Shown in pieces: positions 8,632 through 16,806 of a DNA stretch of 59,660 nt. The position numbers and the translations under genes are program-made. The notes under the pieces are model-generated. The model searched no databases. It had not been told where the DNA came from and worked only from the letters and a program-made list of their open reading frames with translations. Origin of the DNA: DASUBV01 sp035763085 (GTDB taxonomy: Bacteria > Actinomycetota > Actinomycetes > Streptosporangiales > Streptosporangiaceae); assembly GCA_035763085.1 (NCBI GenBank), contig DASUBV010000280.1, forward strand, positions 1-59,660, written 5' to 3'. Position 1 is the first letter of the stretch. The number at the start of each line of letters is the position of its first letter.

Positions 8632-9324
8632 ATGACAACGACCGTGCTCGTCGTCGACGACGAGCCGCAGATCCTCCGGGCGCTGCGGATCAACCTGCGA
8701 GTCCGGCACTACGACGTGCGGGTTGCCCCGAACGCGGCCCGGGCGCTGGAGATGGCCGCCAGGCACCCGCCCGACCTGGTGATCCTCGACCTCGGGCTGC
8801 CCGACCTGGACGGGGTGGAGGTCATCCAGGGCCTGCGCGGCTGGACGGACGCGCCGATCATCGTGCTGTCGGGCCGCGCCGACAGCAGCGACAAGGTCGA
8901 GGCGCTGGACGCCGGCGCCGACGACTACGTCACCAAGCCGTTCAGCATGGACGAGCTGCTGGCCCGGATGCGCGCGGTCGTCCGGCGGCAGGGCGGCGAC
9001 GGCGACCTGCCGCAGGTCCGCCTGGGCGACCTGGTGGTCGACCTGGCGGCCAAGCGGGTCATCCGCGGCCCGGACGGCCCGGACGTGCGGCTGACGCCGA
9101 CCGAGTGGCACCTGCTGGAGGTGCTGCTGCGCTCGCCGGGCAAGCTGCTCACCCAGCAGCAGCTGCTCGCCGAGGTCTGGGGCCCTGGCTACAGCGACGC
9201 GACCGGCAACCTGCGCCTGTACATGGCGCAGCTGCGGCGCAAGCTGGAGCCCGATCCGGCTCGTCCGCGCTGGCTGCTGACCGAGCCTGGCATGGGGTAC
9301 CGCTTTCAGCCCGACCCCGGGTAG
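8632..9324 (+). CDS. kdpE: KdpE, OmpR-family response regulator
   Basis: A 230-aa response regulator: receiver domain with the acidic pocket Asp9-Asp10, phosphorylated Asp53 and the conserved Lys in YVTKPFS, then an OmpR/PhoB winged-helix DNA-binding domain from about residue 130 (RLTPTEWHLLEVLLRSPGKLL). The ATG directly abuts the kdpD stop, so the pair is one translation unit. Its expected target is the promoter upstream of the small peptide gene at 1191, though no KdpE box could be picked out by eye. Confidence 0.96.
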   Translation: MTTTVLVVDDEPQILRALRINLRVRHYDVRVAPNAARALEMAARHPPDLVILDLGLPDLDGVEVIQGLRGWTDAPIIVLSGRADSSDKVEALDAGADDYVTKPFSMDELLARMRAVVRRQGGDGDLPQVRLGDLVVDLAAKRVIRGPDGPDVRLTPTEWHLLEVLLRSPGKLLTQQQLLAEVWGPGYSDATGNLRLYMAQLRRKLEPDPARPRWLLTEPGMGYRFQPDPG

Positions 9325-9490
9325 ATCCCAGCCCGGCTCCGGCCAGCTCCCAGCCGCCGGGCCAGCTCCAGTTAAACCGCAGGTAATGGCGGCAGGGGCA
9401 CTCGACAAGCGGGCGGAGACCTCCGCTAATCTCGGCCAAATGCAGTTACTCTTGGTGATCGCATCTCTGCACATAGTCACTTGCGGCTCC

Positions 9491-9509
9491 CCTGGCGCGA
9501 GCCGCCAGG
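9491..9509 (+). other. Hairpin in the gap after kdpE
   Basis: CCTGGCG (9491-9497) and CGCCAGG (9503-9509) form a 7-bp stem with a five-base loop. It lies in the 325-base gap 9325-9649 between kdpE and the next gene. It could end kdpDE transcription or belong to the leader of the downstream gene. A TCGACA...TAATCT pair with a long 19-base spacer just upstream is a weak promoter candidate. No gene is seen in the gap. Confidence 0.35.
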
Positions 9510-9649
9510 CCCGGCCGTACTGCGCCAGGAGGCTCCCCGCGCTGCCGCCGCCCGCCCGGCGACGGGCCGGGAAACGGACACTCTGCTTCTGACTGCGGCA
9601 CGCTCCTGCCCGCCCTGAACAGCGCGGTGCCCGCGCGAAAGGATTGCCG

Positions 9650-12031
9650 ATGAGCTACCGGAGTTCCCGGCCGGCCCGCGCCCTGGCGGCGGGCTGCCTG
9701 CTGACGGCCGGGGCGCTGCTGGCCGGCACCGCCGGAGCCGACGCGGCATCCGCCGCCGCGACCGCGGGCTCTCCTGCGTTAGCCGCAGCGGCCACCGCGG
9801 GGCCGGCCGCCCGGCCCTGGCAGACGGTGACCTACCGGGGCATCCGGCTGAAGGTGCCCGCATCGTGGCCGGTGATCAGCCTGACCCGGCACCCGGACGC
9901 CTGCCCGCGCCTGGACGTGCACGCGGTGTACCTGGGCACACCCGGGCCGGACCCGTCGTGCCCGGCGGGCCTGCAGGGCAAGACCACGGCCGTGGCCCTG
10001 ACCCCGGTCAGCCCGGCCGGGCCCGACCTTCGCCAGGCGACCCGCCCGGCCAGGATCGGCGGCCGGCCCGCGCAGACCAACGCCAACGCCGCGATCACCC
10101 ACACGATCATCGACATCCTGCCGTCGGCCGGGGTGGAGGTGAGCCTGTCGTATGGCCGCAGCCCGGCCCTGGCCCGGTCCATCCAGTCCACCATCACCAT
10201 CACCGGCCGGGCCGCCGCGGCGCCGGCCGGGCCGGAGGCGATCACCCCGGCCGCGATCAAGCCCGCCGCCCCGCAGGCCGGCGTGGTGAAGGGTCCCGGC
10301 TTTGACACCTGCGCGGCCCCGTCGGCGGCAACCATGAAGCACTGGCTGGCCTCCCCGTACCGCTCGGTGGGCATCTACATCGGCGGGGTCAACCGGGCCT
10401 GCTCCCAGGCCAGCCTGACACCCGCCTGGATCCGCGCCATCCAGGCCCAGGGCTGGCACTACTTCCCGTTCTATGTCGGCTTGCAGGCGCCCTGCATCGC
10501 GGCCTCGGGCAACGCCCGGATCAGCCCGGCCAGGGCGGCGGCGCAGGGCCGGGCCGCCGCCAGCGACGCCGTCGCCCAGGCCGCCGACCTGGGCATCCCG
10601 GCAGGCACGCCGATCATCTTCGACATGGAGGCCTACCGCGGCGGCTGCACCGGCACCGTCACCACGTTCCTGTCGGCCTGGGACAGCCAGCTGCACGCGC
10701 GCGGCTACGTGGCCGGCATCTACGAGTCGTTCTCCAACATCTCCGACCTGGTCAGCGCGGCCGGCCAGATGACCGAGCCCGACATCATCCACTACGCCGA
10801 CTGGGACGGCCACGCCACGACCAGCAGCTCCTACATGCCGTCCGGGATGTGGACCAGCCACCAGCGCATTCACCAGTACAAGGGCGGCCACAACGAGACC
10901 TACGGCGGCACCACGGTCAACATCGACAACGACCAGCTGGACGTCACGCTGAGCGGCACCCCGCCCGGCGGCGGCACCGGGGGCAGCCAGCTGCGGCCCG
11001 CCTTCCGGATCGCCGTCGCGCTCAACGCCAACACCACAGCCGAGTGGTTCGCCCGGGCAGCCAACGGCACGATCCGGCACAACTACCAGCACCCGGTGGG
11101 GACGACGAGCTGGTCGGCCACCCGGGCGGTGGGCAACTCGCCCGGGAACCTGGCGGGTAACCCGGCCGTGACGGCCAACCCCGACGGCAGCCTGACCCTG
11201 TTCACCCGGACCCGGTCCGGCACGATCACCCATGCCTGGCAGCAGGACGGCGCCCCCAACGACTGGCAGTGGGGCGGGGCGGTCGGCGGCGGGCAGCCGC
11301 CGGCCGGCGCCACGGGCAGCCCCGGCGCGATCCGGATGCCCGGCGGCGCGGTGGCGGTGTTCGCCGGCACCAGGGGCGGCAGCCTGGCCTGGACCCGGCA
11401 GCGCTCGCCCGGCAGCAACTCCAGCTGGACCGCCTGGGCCGGCCTGGGCGGCAGCTGCGCCAGCACGCCGGTGCCGTTCGTGGTCAGCGGCCGGAAGATG
11501 GCGGTGTTCTGCCGGACCGCCGGCGGCCGGCTGGCCGTCAGGGAGCAGAGCCAGGGCACCTGGGGCGGCTGGACGACCATCAGCGGCGGGCCGGGCAGGC
11601 TGACCGGGATGCCCGCGGTGGTTGCCGGAGACAACGGCCAGGCCGAGGTGTTCGCGCGGGCCAGCTCAGGCCAGCTGGCCTATGCCTGGCAGCCGGCCGG
11701 CGGCGCCGGCTGGAGCTGGGGCAGCTCGCCAGCCGGGAGCACGAAGATCAAGAACTCACCCACGGCCGTGCCGTGGCCCGGCGGCGGCACCGCAGTCATG
11801 GCCCAGCAGCGCGACGGCCAGCTCGGTTACGCCGTCCAGGAGGGCAGCGGCGCCGCGGGCTGGGGCACCTGGATGCCGCTGAGCAGCCACATGCTGGGCT
11901 CCCCCACGGCCTGGGTCAACGCCGGCGGTCAGCCCGAGGTGGCGATCCTGACCAGCCAGCGGAAGATCGCCGTCTCCGTCTTCGCCGACAGCCAGTGGAG
12001 TGCCTGGACCCGGCTGGGCGGCGGGTACTGA
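9650..12031 (+). CDS. Secreted DUF1906 glycoside-hydrolase-like protein with C-terminal propeller repeats
   Basis: A 793-aa exported protein. The ATG at 9650 is preferred over an in-frame TTG at 9644 because AAAGGA (9638-9643) sits 6 bases before the ATG. Order of parts: signal peptide (about 1-35) rich in Ala; a poorly conserved region (about 45-185); a DUF1906 domain (about 215-435), the TIM-barrel-like family of Rv2525c, with GFDTC, YIGG and IIFDMEAYRG (acidic pair near 325-327); a Gly-rich linker; then about 350 residues of repeated Trp/Phe-rich blades (AEWFARAANG, LTLFTRTRSG, AVFAGTRGG, AEVFARASSG) resembling PLL/tectonin-type lectin propellers. Probably acts on or binds cell-envelope or environmental glycans; the substrate is unknown. 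Confidence 0.85.
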   Translation: MSYRSSRPARALAAGCLLTAGALLAGTAGADAASAAATAGSPALAAAATAGPAARPWQTVTYRGIRLKVPASWPVISLTRHPDACPRLDVHAVYLGTPGPDPSCPAGLQGKTTAVALTPVSPAGPDLRQATRPARIGGRPAQTNANAAITHTIIDILPSAGVEVSLSYGRSPALARSIQSTITITGRAAAAPAGPEAITPAAIKPAAPQAGVVKGPGFDTCAAPSAATMKHWLASPYRSVGIYIGGVNRACSQASLTPAWIRAIQAQGWHYFPFYVGLQAPCIAASGNARISPARAAAQGRAAASDAVAQAADLGIPAGTPIIFDMEAYRGGCTGTVTTFLSAWDSQLHARGYVAGIYESFSNISDLVSAAGQMTEPDIIHYADWDGHATTSSSYMPSGMWTSHQRIHQYKGGHNETYGGTTVNIDNDQLDVTLSGTPPGGGTGGSQLRPAFRIAVALNANTTAEWFARAANGTIRHNYQHPVGTTSWSATRAVGNSPGNLAGNPAVTANPDGSLTLFTRTRSGTITHAWQQDGAPNDWQWGGAVGGGQPPAGATGSPGAIRMPGGAVAVFAGTRGGSLAWTRQRSPGSNSSWTAWAGLGGSCASTPVPFVVSGRKMAVFCRTAGGRLAVREQSQGTWGGWTTISGGPGRLTGMPAVVAGDNGQAEVFARASSGQLAYAWQPAGGAGWSWGSSPAGSTKIKNSPTAVPWPGGGTAVMAQQRDGQLGYAVQEGSGAAGWGTWMPLSSHMLGSPTAWVNAGGQPEVAILTSQRKIAVSVFADSQWSAWTRLGGGY

Positions 12032-12053
12032 GCCGGCCGGGCCGGCCCGGCTC
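12030..12053. terminator. Hairpin between convergent genes
   Basis: GAGCCGG (12030-12036) and CCGGCTC (12047-12053) enclose a self-complementary GC core. The hairpin fills the whole gap between the stop of the secreted protein and the stop of the LysR gene and can serve both strands. Confidence 0.55.
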
Positions 12054-12054
12054 G

Positions 12055-12963
12055 CTAAGCCCTGTCCGGCAGATCGCGGCTAACGGTCGCCAGCAGGTGC
12101 GTAACCAGGGGGTTCTGGTCGATCCTGCGCCAGGCGACGGCGACTCGCGTGCGGGTGGTGCCGGGCTCGATCCTGCGGAAGGCGACGCCTTTGAGGCGGA
12201 TGCGCCGGATGCTCGCCGGCGCCAGGGAGACGCCCAGGCCAGTTCCCACGAGCGCGCATACGGTCTGCCACTCCACCGCGTGCTGGGCTATCCGCGGGGT
12301 GAAGCCCGCTGCGGTGCACAGGCCGGTGATCTGGTCGTGCAGCTGCGGGCCGGCCGTGCGGGGCAGCAGCACGAAGGGCGAGTCCGCCAGCTGCGCGAGC
12401 TGCACGGCCGGCTGGGCGGCTAGCTGGCAGGTGGCCGGCAGGACGGCCACGAAGGGCTCGCTCACTACCGTCCGGAAACAGAGCTCCGCCTCGGCGTCGG
12501 GGGGCTCGCGCAGCAGGCCGATGTCGATGGTCTTGTCGTGCAGGGCGGCGAGCTGCGGCACAGTGGTCATCTCGCGGATATCCAGATGCACGCCGGGGAA
12601 CCGCTGCCCGAAGATGCGCAGCAGGCCGGGCAGGATGGTCAGCGCGAGGGAGGCGGCGAACCCGATTCGCAGGCGGCCGGCCCGGCCGCTGCCGACAGCC
12701 CGGGCCGCCACCAGGCCGTCCGCCAGGCCGGTCAGGGCCCGCCGGGCGGCGGGGAGCAGCTCGCGGCCTGCCGGGGTGAGCGTGACGCGGCCGGGCTCGC
12801 GGCTGAACAGCGCGTGGCCGACCTTGTCCTCCAGACGGCGGATCTGCTGGCTCAGCGGCGGCTGGGCGATGCCCAGGCGGTCGGCCGCGTGGCCGAAGTG
12901 GAGTTCCTCGGCGAGCACGACGAAGGCGTGCAGCTGCGGGAGAGAGAGTTCGGGACGCTCCAT
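12055..12963 (-). CDS. LysR-family transcriptional regulator
   Basis: A 302-aa LysR regulator: winged HTH at the N terminus (LPQLHAFVVLAEELHFGHAADRLGIAQPPLSQQIRRLEDKVG) and a two-lobed effector-binding domain from about residue 90. The frame is open to 13038, but that would overlap the divergent RidA start, so the Met codon at 12963 is chosen. The divergent arrangement with ridA and an inverted repeat in the shared 73-base gap suggest that it controls ridA and itself. The effector is unknown. Confidence 0.9.
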   Translation of the reverse strand: MERPELSLPQLHAFVVLAEELHFGHAADRLGIAQPPLSQQIRRLEDKVGHALFSREPGRVTLTPAGRELLPAARRALTGLADGLVAARAVGSGRAGRLRIGFAASLALTILPGLLRIFGQRFPGVHLDIREMTTVPQLAALHDKTIDIGLLREPPDAEAELCFRTVVSEPFVAVLPATCQLAAQPAVQLAQLADSPFVLLPRTAGPQLHDQITGLCTAAGFTPRIAQHAVEWQTVCALVGTGLGVSLAPASIRRIRLKGVAFRRIEPGTTRTRVAVAWRRIDQNPLVTHLLATVSRDLPDRA

Positions 12964-12968
12964 ACGCT

Positions 12969-13013
12969 CACAGATATCAGGCCATGCCGTCCGCTGTATT
13001 AGACGTATCTGTG
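12969..13013. promoter_or_regulatory. Divergent LysR/ridA control region with 8-bp inverted repeat
   Basis: CACAGATA (12969-12976) and TATCTGTG (13006-13013) are perfect inverted copies 29 bases apart in the gap between the LysR and ridA genes. TAGCGT (13024-13029) lies 7 bases before the ridA ATG, placing the right half-site just upstream of the ridA -10 box, where a LysR activator would bind. Confidence 0.45.
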
Positions 13014-13036
13014 CCAGTACCTTTAGCGTTCGGCGC

Positions 13037-13426
13037 ATGACACAGCGACGCGCGATCTTCAGCGGCTCGGCCTTCGAGGAGCAGATCGGTTATGCCCGTG
13101 CCGTGGTGGACGGCGACTGGGTGCATGTGTCCGGGACGACCGGGTTCGATTACACGTCCATGACGATCTCCGACGACGTCGTGGAGCAGGCCGGGCAGTG
13201 CCTGCGCAACATCGGGACCGCACTGGCCGAGGCGCAGTGCACCTTCGCCGACGTGGTGCGGGTGCGCTACCTGCTGCCCGACCGCGAGGACTTCGAGCCC
13301 TGCTGGCCGGTCCTGCGCCGCTACTTCGGCGACGTCCGGCCGGCCGCCACCATGCTCACGTGCGGTCTCGCCGACCCCCGGATGAAGATCGAGATAGAGG
13401 TGTACGCGCGACGGGCCACTGCGTAG
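13037..13426 (+). CDS. RidA family protein (YjgF/YER057c/UK114)
   Basis: A 129-aa RidA-fold protein. Signature elements are the N-terminal YARAVVDGDWVHVSGTTGFD and the C-terminal ADPRMKIEIEVYARR, where the Arg near residue 112 corresponds to the residue that binds the carboxylate of imine/enamine intermediates. RidA proteins hydrolyse reactive 2-aminoacrylate-type intermediates released by PLP enzymes; some relatives are pathway-specific deaminases. The start is the ATG at 13037, with TAGCGT 7 bases upstream suggesting a leaderless mRNA. Expressed divergently from a LysR regulator. The frame stays open far upstream but without coding character. Confidence 0.88.
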   Translation: MTQRRAIFSGSAFEEQIGYARAVVDGDWVHVSGTTGFDYTSMTISDDVVEQAGQCLRNIGTALAEAQCTFADVVRVRYLLPDREDFEPCWPVLRRYFGDVRPAATMLTCGLADPRMKIEIEVYARRATA

Positions 13427-13444
13427 CAGCCCGACCGGACAGGC

Positions 13445-13792
13445 TTAGGCCGGCCGGTCCTTCCGGGGCAGCTTGCTGACCACCGCGTCGTAGGACACGT
13501 CGATGGCCTCCCGGATCTCCTCGTCCGGGATGGTGGCGCCGACGCGCAGTGTGTTCCAGCCAGAGCGGCCGATGTAGGCCACCACCGAGGCATCCTGCGG
13601 GTAGCGGGCCAGCCACTCATCGGCCACGTCCCGCGTCGCGCCGCACTTCACGCCCACCGACAGGCCAGGCTCCGACCCGGTGAAGGCGAAGATCTTGCTA
13701 CCGACCTTGGCCACGACGTCGCCCTCCCAGGGCTCATCGCGCCACGCGCCCGGCTTGGCCAGGCAGTAGTCCAGCAGCTCATCGCGGGTCAC
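13445..13792 (-). CDS. MmcQ/YjbR family protein
   Basis: A 115-aa protein of the MmcQ/YjbR (CyaY-like fold) family, shown by the pattern RDELLDYCLAKPGAWRDEPWEGDVVAKVG, the SVGVKC segment, and SGWNTLRVGATIPDEEIREAIDVSYDAVVSKLP. The GTG at 13792 is chosen because GGGAGG lies about 8 bases upstream; the frame stays open to 13882. Members are double-wing DNA-binding-like proteins of unclear role. It is convergent with ridA, 18 bases between the stops, and lies downstream of the KimA-like gene. Confidence 0.85.
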   Translation of the reverse strand: MTRDELLDYCLAKPGAWRDEPWEGDVVAKVGSKIFAFTGSEPGLSVGVKCGATRDVADEWLARYPQDASVVAYIGRSGWNTLRVGATIPDEEIREAIDVSYDAVVSKLPRKDRPA

Positions 13793-13895
13793 CGGGCCAT
13801 CCTCCCAGTTTTCACCAGCGCCTGCTGAGGCCAGGAACGACCGGGGGCCGGCGCCCGGCCCGCTGGGATGGCCGGCGAGCACGGGGCGCCCGTCG

Positions 13896-15809
13896 CTAGG
13901 GCTTCCAGGGGGTGGCCCCCGGGACCAGCTGCCCGCTCCCGGCCAGGTAGGTCAGCCGGTAGCGCAGCCGGCAGGTCGCCACGTGGGTGGTGCCGCGGCG
14001 GACCGCCCGGTCCAGCACGCCGCCCCGCTGGTTGAACAGCACCCGCAGGTAGACCCTGGCCGGCTGCACTTCCGGGATCAGCACGACGATCCGCCGGGCG
14101 GTCTCGGTGGCCTCCAGGTCCCGCAGGTAGGCGACGATAGGCGGGCCCAGCGACCGGTGCCGGGTCACCAGCGTGATCAGCGGCACGTCCGGGTGCCAGT
14201 CCTGCCAGCGCTGGCGGAACAGGGCCTGCGCCTCCTCGTCGGTGTGATCGGTATAGCTGACCGTGATGGCGCGGACCTCATCACCGAGCGACAGCGCCGC
14301 CGAGACGGCCTCCTCGACCAGCCGGGACATGCCCCGGACCGGCACGATGACCAGCGACTCCACCTTGCGCGGCGGCCCCGGCTGCTGGCCCAGGCGCAGC
14401 ACGAGGCCGATCCGCTCATAGGTGACGCTGATCCGGTGGAACAGCAGCACCAGCAGCGGCACCACGATGACCACCAGCCAGGCGCCCTCGGTGAACTTGC
14501 TGAAGAGCTCGATGCCCAGGGCGATGAGGGTGAACACCGCCCCGATGCCGTTGATCGTCGCCCGCCGCTCCCAGCCAGGGCCGCCGCGCTCGCGCCAGTG
14601 CCGCACCATTCCGGTCTGCGACAAGGTGAACCCGACGAACACCCCGATGGCGAATAGCGGCACCAGGGCCTGGGTGTCCCCGCGTGCGGCCACCAGCAGC
14701 AGCCCCGCGGCCACCGCCAGGACCCCGATGCCGTACCGGTGCACCTGCCGGTCAGCGCGCAGGAAGAACAGGTGCGGCAGGAAGTTGTCGGTGGCCAGCA
14801 GCGAGGCCAGCACCGGCAGCCCGCCGAACGAGGTGTTGGCCGCCAGGCTGAGCAGGATCGTCGTGATCATCTGCACCGCGTAGAAGGCGACGTTGTGGCC
14901 CAGCGACGCGGCCGTCAGCTGGGCGAGCACCGTCTGGGTCGCGGTGGGCGTGATATCGAACCTGCGGATTCCGATGGCCAGGCCGATGAGCATGGTGCCG
15001 AGCAGGATGCCCAGCCACATCTCGGTGTGCTGGGCACGCCGCACGCTGGGCGCGCGGAACTGGGGCACGGCGTTGGCGATCGCCTCCACGCCGGTCAGCG
15101 CGCTGCAGCCGGAGGCGAACGAGCGCAGCACGAGCAGCAGGCCGACCGTCTCGGTCGCCGATGGCAGCTGATGCGACACCGCGACCGCCGGATGGGAGCG
15201 CAGCAGCCCGCCGAGGATGACCGCGTAGATGGCGACGATGAAGATCACGGTCGGGGTGATCAGCAGCCGCGCTGACTCGGCCGCGCCCCACAGGTTGGCG
15301 GCGGTGATCGCAGCCAGGATGACCAGGCAGATCACCACCCGGTCGCCGTACAGCCCGGGGAAGGCCGAGACCAGTGCCTCGACGCCGGCCGACACGCCGA
15401 CGGCAGCGTTCAGGATGTAGTCGACTACCAGCGAGCCTGCGGCTATCAGGCTGGGCGTGCGGCCCAGGTGCGCCTTGGCCACGGCGTACGCGCCCCCGCC
15501 CGCCGGAAAGGCCTCGATGACCTGCCGGTAGGAGATGACCAGGACCGAGAGCAGGACGACGATCGCGACAGTAACCGGAAGGGTGTAATCCAGCGCGGCC
15601 ACGCCGGCCGTCATCAAGACGATGACGATGGCCTCCGGGCCGTAGGCCACCGACGACAGCGCGTCTAAGGACAGGGCAGCCAGGCCCTCAAGAGCGGTCA
15701 GCCGGTGCTTCTCGGCCGCCGGATCGTCACCGGGCTCCGGGCCGCCCCCGGCCGCAACCCCCGGCGGGCGCCAGGTCCCGTTGCCCCCCGCCGCTGATCC
15801 AGCGCTCAT
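13896..15809 (-). CDS. KimA-like high-affinity K+/H+ symporter (APC superfamily)
   Basis: A 637-aa APC-superfamily permease with about 12 membrane spans and a cytosolic C-terminal domain of about 160 residues. It follows Bacillus subtilis KimA (YdaO) closely by motif: LSLDALSSVAYG (Asp49, matching KimA Asp36), GSLVVDYIL (matching Asp117) and TGVEAIANAVP (matching Glu233), plus FAIGVFVGFTLSQTGM; the C-terminal part has the USP-like VIVPV fold of KimA. The acidic residues needed for K+ transport in KimA are thus retained. Some similar proteins are annotated only as amino acid permeases. It is the second potassium uptake system in this window. The 140 bases upstream show no recognisable c-di-AMP riboswitch. 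Confidence 0.85.
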   Translation of the reverse strand: MSAGSAAGGNGTWRPPGVAAGGGPEPGDDPAAEKHRLTALEGLAALSLDALSSVAYGPEAIVIVLMTAGVAALDYTLPVTVAIVVLLSVLVISYRQVIEAFPAGGGAYAVAKAHLGRTPSLIAAGSLVVDYILNAAVGVSAGVEALVSAFPGLYGDRVVICLVILAAITAANLWGAAESARLLITPTVIFIVAIYAVILGGLLRSHPAVAVSHQLPSATETVGLLLVLRSFASGCSALTGVEAIANAVPQFRAPSVRRAQHTEMWLGILLGTMLIGLAIGIRRFDITPTATQTVLAQLTAASLGHNVAFYAVQMITTILLSLAANTSFGGLPVLASLLATDNFLPHLFFLRADRQVHRYGIGVLAVAAGLLLVAARGDTQALVPLFAIGVFVGFTLSQTGMVRHWRERGGPGWERRATINGIGAVFTLIALGIELFSKFTEGAWLVVIVVPLLVLLFHRISVTYERIGLVLRLGQQPGPPRKVESLVIVPVRGMSRLVEEAVSAALSLGDEVRAITVSYTDHTDEEAQALFRQRWQDWHPDVPLITLVTRHRSLGPPIVAYLRDLEATETARRIVVLIPEVQPARVYLRVLFNQRGGVLDRAVRRGTTHVATCRLRYRLTYLAGSGQLVPGATPWKP

Positions 15810-15950
15810 GACGACTCATGAAAGCACAGTCGAACTTCGGCAACGGCCCGACGCGCACGGCAGCCCGGTACGGGTAACGGGAAAGCGCGGCGCCAGGAAA
15901 GCGCTGCTCAGCGAGTCCGGGGCGAATGACGCACCCCGATCGAGACGGGC

Positions 15951-16193
15951 CTAAAGCTTGACGACAATCAGCGCCAGCACGGCCAGCACGATGGCGACCA
16001 GCACCACGATGCCTGCCAGGCGGCCGACGCTGCGGCCGGACGCCTTCATGTCCCAGGGCGCCGCATCGTCGGCAGCCTGCTCGGCGGCGAACGCCCGGAA
16101 CTGAGCGGTGTTGGCCGACGCATCGGGGGTCGTACGGAACTCACCGGTGGTCATCGGACGCCCGGTGCCGGGGTAGTCGTCACGCTCTGACAT
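15951..16193 (-). CDS. Small tail-anchored membrane protein
   Basis: An 80-aa protein with a polar N-terminal half (GTGRPMTTGEFRTTPDASANTAQFRAFAAEQ) and one C-terminal membrane span (about 58-79). The ATG at 16193 is chosen over a TTG at 16199 because TACAGT (minus strand, 16206-16201) lies 7 bases upstream, the leaderless arrangement. No family with known function recognised. The upstream position of its promoter and the 141-base gap to the KimA-like gene leave open whether they are cotranscribed. Confidence 0.7.
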   Translation of the reverse strand: MSERDDYPGTGRPMTTGEFRTTPDASANTAQFRAFAAEQAADDAAPWDMKASGRSVGRLAGIVVLVAIVLAVLALIVVKL

Positions 16194-16274
16194 GCGCAAG
16201 ACTGTAGCCGATCAGGCCAGGGGCAACCGCCCGGTCGGCGCAGATCCAGGCGAAAAGGTTCAGATGAACGCAGG

Positions 16275-16739
16275 CTAGCGGCCGGGCTCGGGCGGCGGCA
16301 TGTCGGGGCGGTTCACCAGCCTGGACAAAACGATCACGCTGCGTGTCCGGACGACGAACTGCTCGGCCCCGATCCGCTCCACTACCCGCTCGAAATGCCG
16401 CACATCGGCCGCGCGGATGCGCAGCAGCGCGTCGGCCTCGCCGGTAATCGTGCAGGCCTCGATGATCTCGGGATGCTTGCTGACGGCGGCCGCGATGTCG
16501 GCCGGGGAGGTCCGGCCCCGGCAGAACAGTTCCACGTAGGCCTCGGTGGTCCAGCCCAGCGCGGCCGGGTCGATGCGCGCGGAGAAGCCGGTGATCGCGC
16601 CGGAGGCACGCAGCCGGTCGACCCGCCGCTTGACCGCCGGCGCCGACAGGCCCACCTCGGCCCCGATCTCGGCATAGGTGGCACGGGCATCATCAACCAG
16701 CGCGACGACGATTCGCTTGTCGAGCTCGTCGAATGCCAT
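16275..16739 (-). CDS. Lrp/AsnC family transcriptional regulator
   Basis: A 154-aa regulator: N-terminal winged HTH (DELDKRIVVALVDDARATYAEIGAEVGLSAPAVKRRVDRLRASG) and a C-terminal RAM/AsnC ligand-binding domain ending VVRTRSVIVLSRLV. Such proteins form octamers and respond to amino acids. The ATG at 16739 follows GGAGG at good spacing. It is divergent from the histidine kinase gene with 67 bases between starts. The target is unknown; autoregulation is typical of the family. Confidence 0.9.
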   Translation of the reverse strand: MAFDELDKRIVVALVDDARATYAEIGAEVGLSAPAVKRRVDRLRASGAITGFSARIDPAALGWTTEAYVELFCRGRTSPADIAAAVSKHPEIIEACTITGEADALLRIRAADVRHFERVVERIGAEQFVVRTRSVIVLSRLVNRPDMPPPEPGR

Positions 16740-16806
16740 CAGCGCGCCTCCATGGACCTAGATCCTGCCATTCCCGCGATCGCCCTGAGTCGCGTACGGT
16801 GACGGC

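Noticed and set aside
9386..9592. 68-codon open frame between kdpE and the secreted protein gene
   Set aside because: Residue composition is that of non-coding G+C-rich DNA, no ribosome-binding site, and it overlaps a hairpin.
9325..9649. Possible c-di-AMP riboswitch before the secreted DUF1906 gene (CCGCTAATCTCGGCC-like segment)
   Set aside because: Only a short resemblance to one conserved block; the other conserved blocks of the ydaO motif could not be found by eye.
12149..13426. Very long plus-strand open frame across the LysR gene into ridA
   Set aside because: Its first 296 codons are antisense to LysR and rich in Arg/Ser/Ala; only the last 129 codons encode RidA.
15810..15950. Possible c-di-AMP riboswitch upstream of the KimA-like gene
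   Set aside because: The region is short and none of the conserved riboswitch blocks is recognisable on the minus strand.
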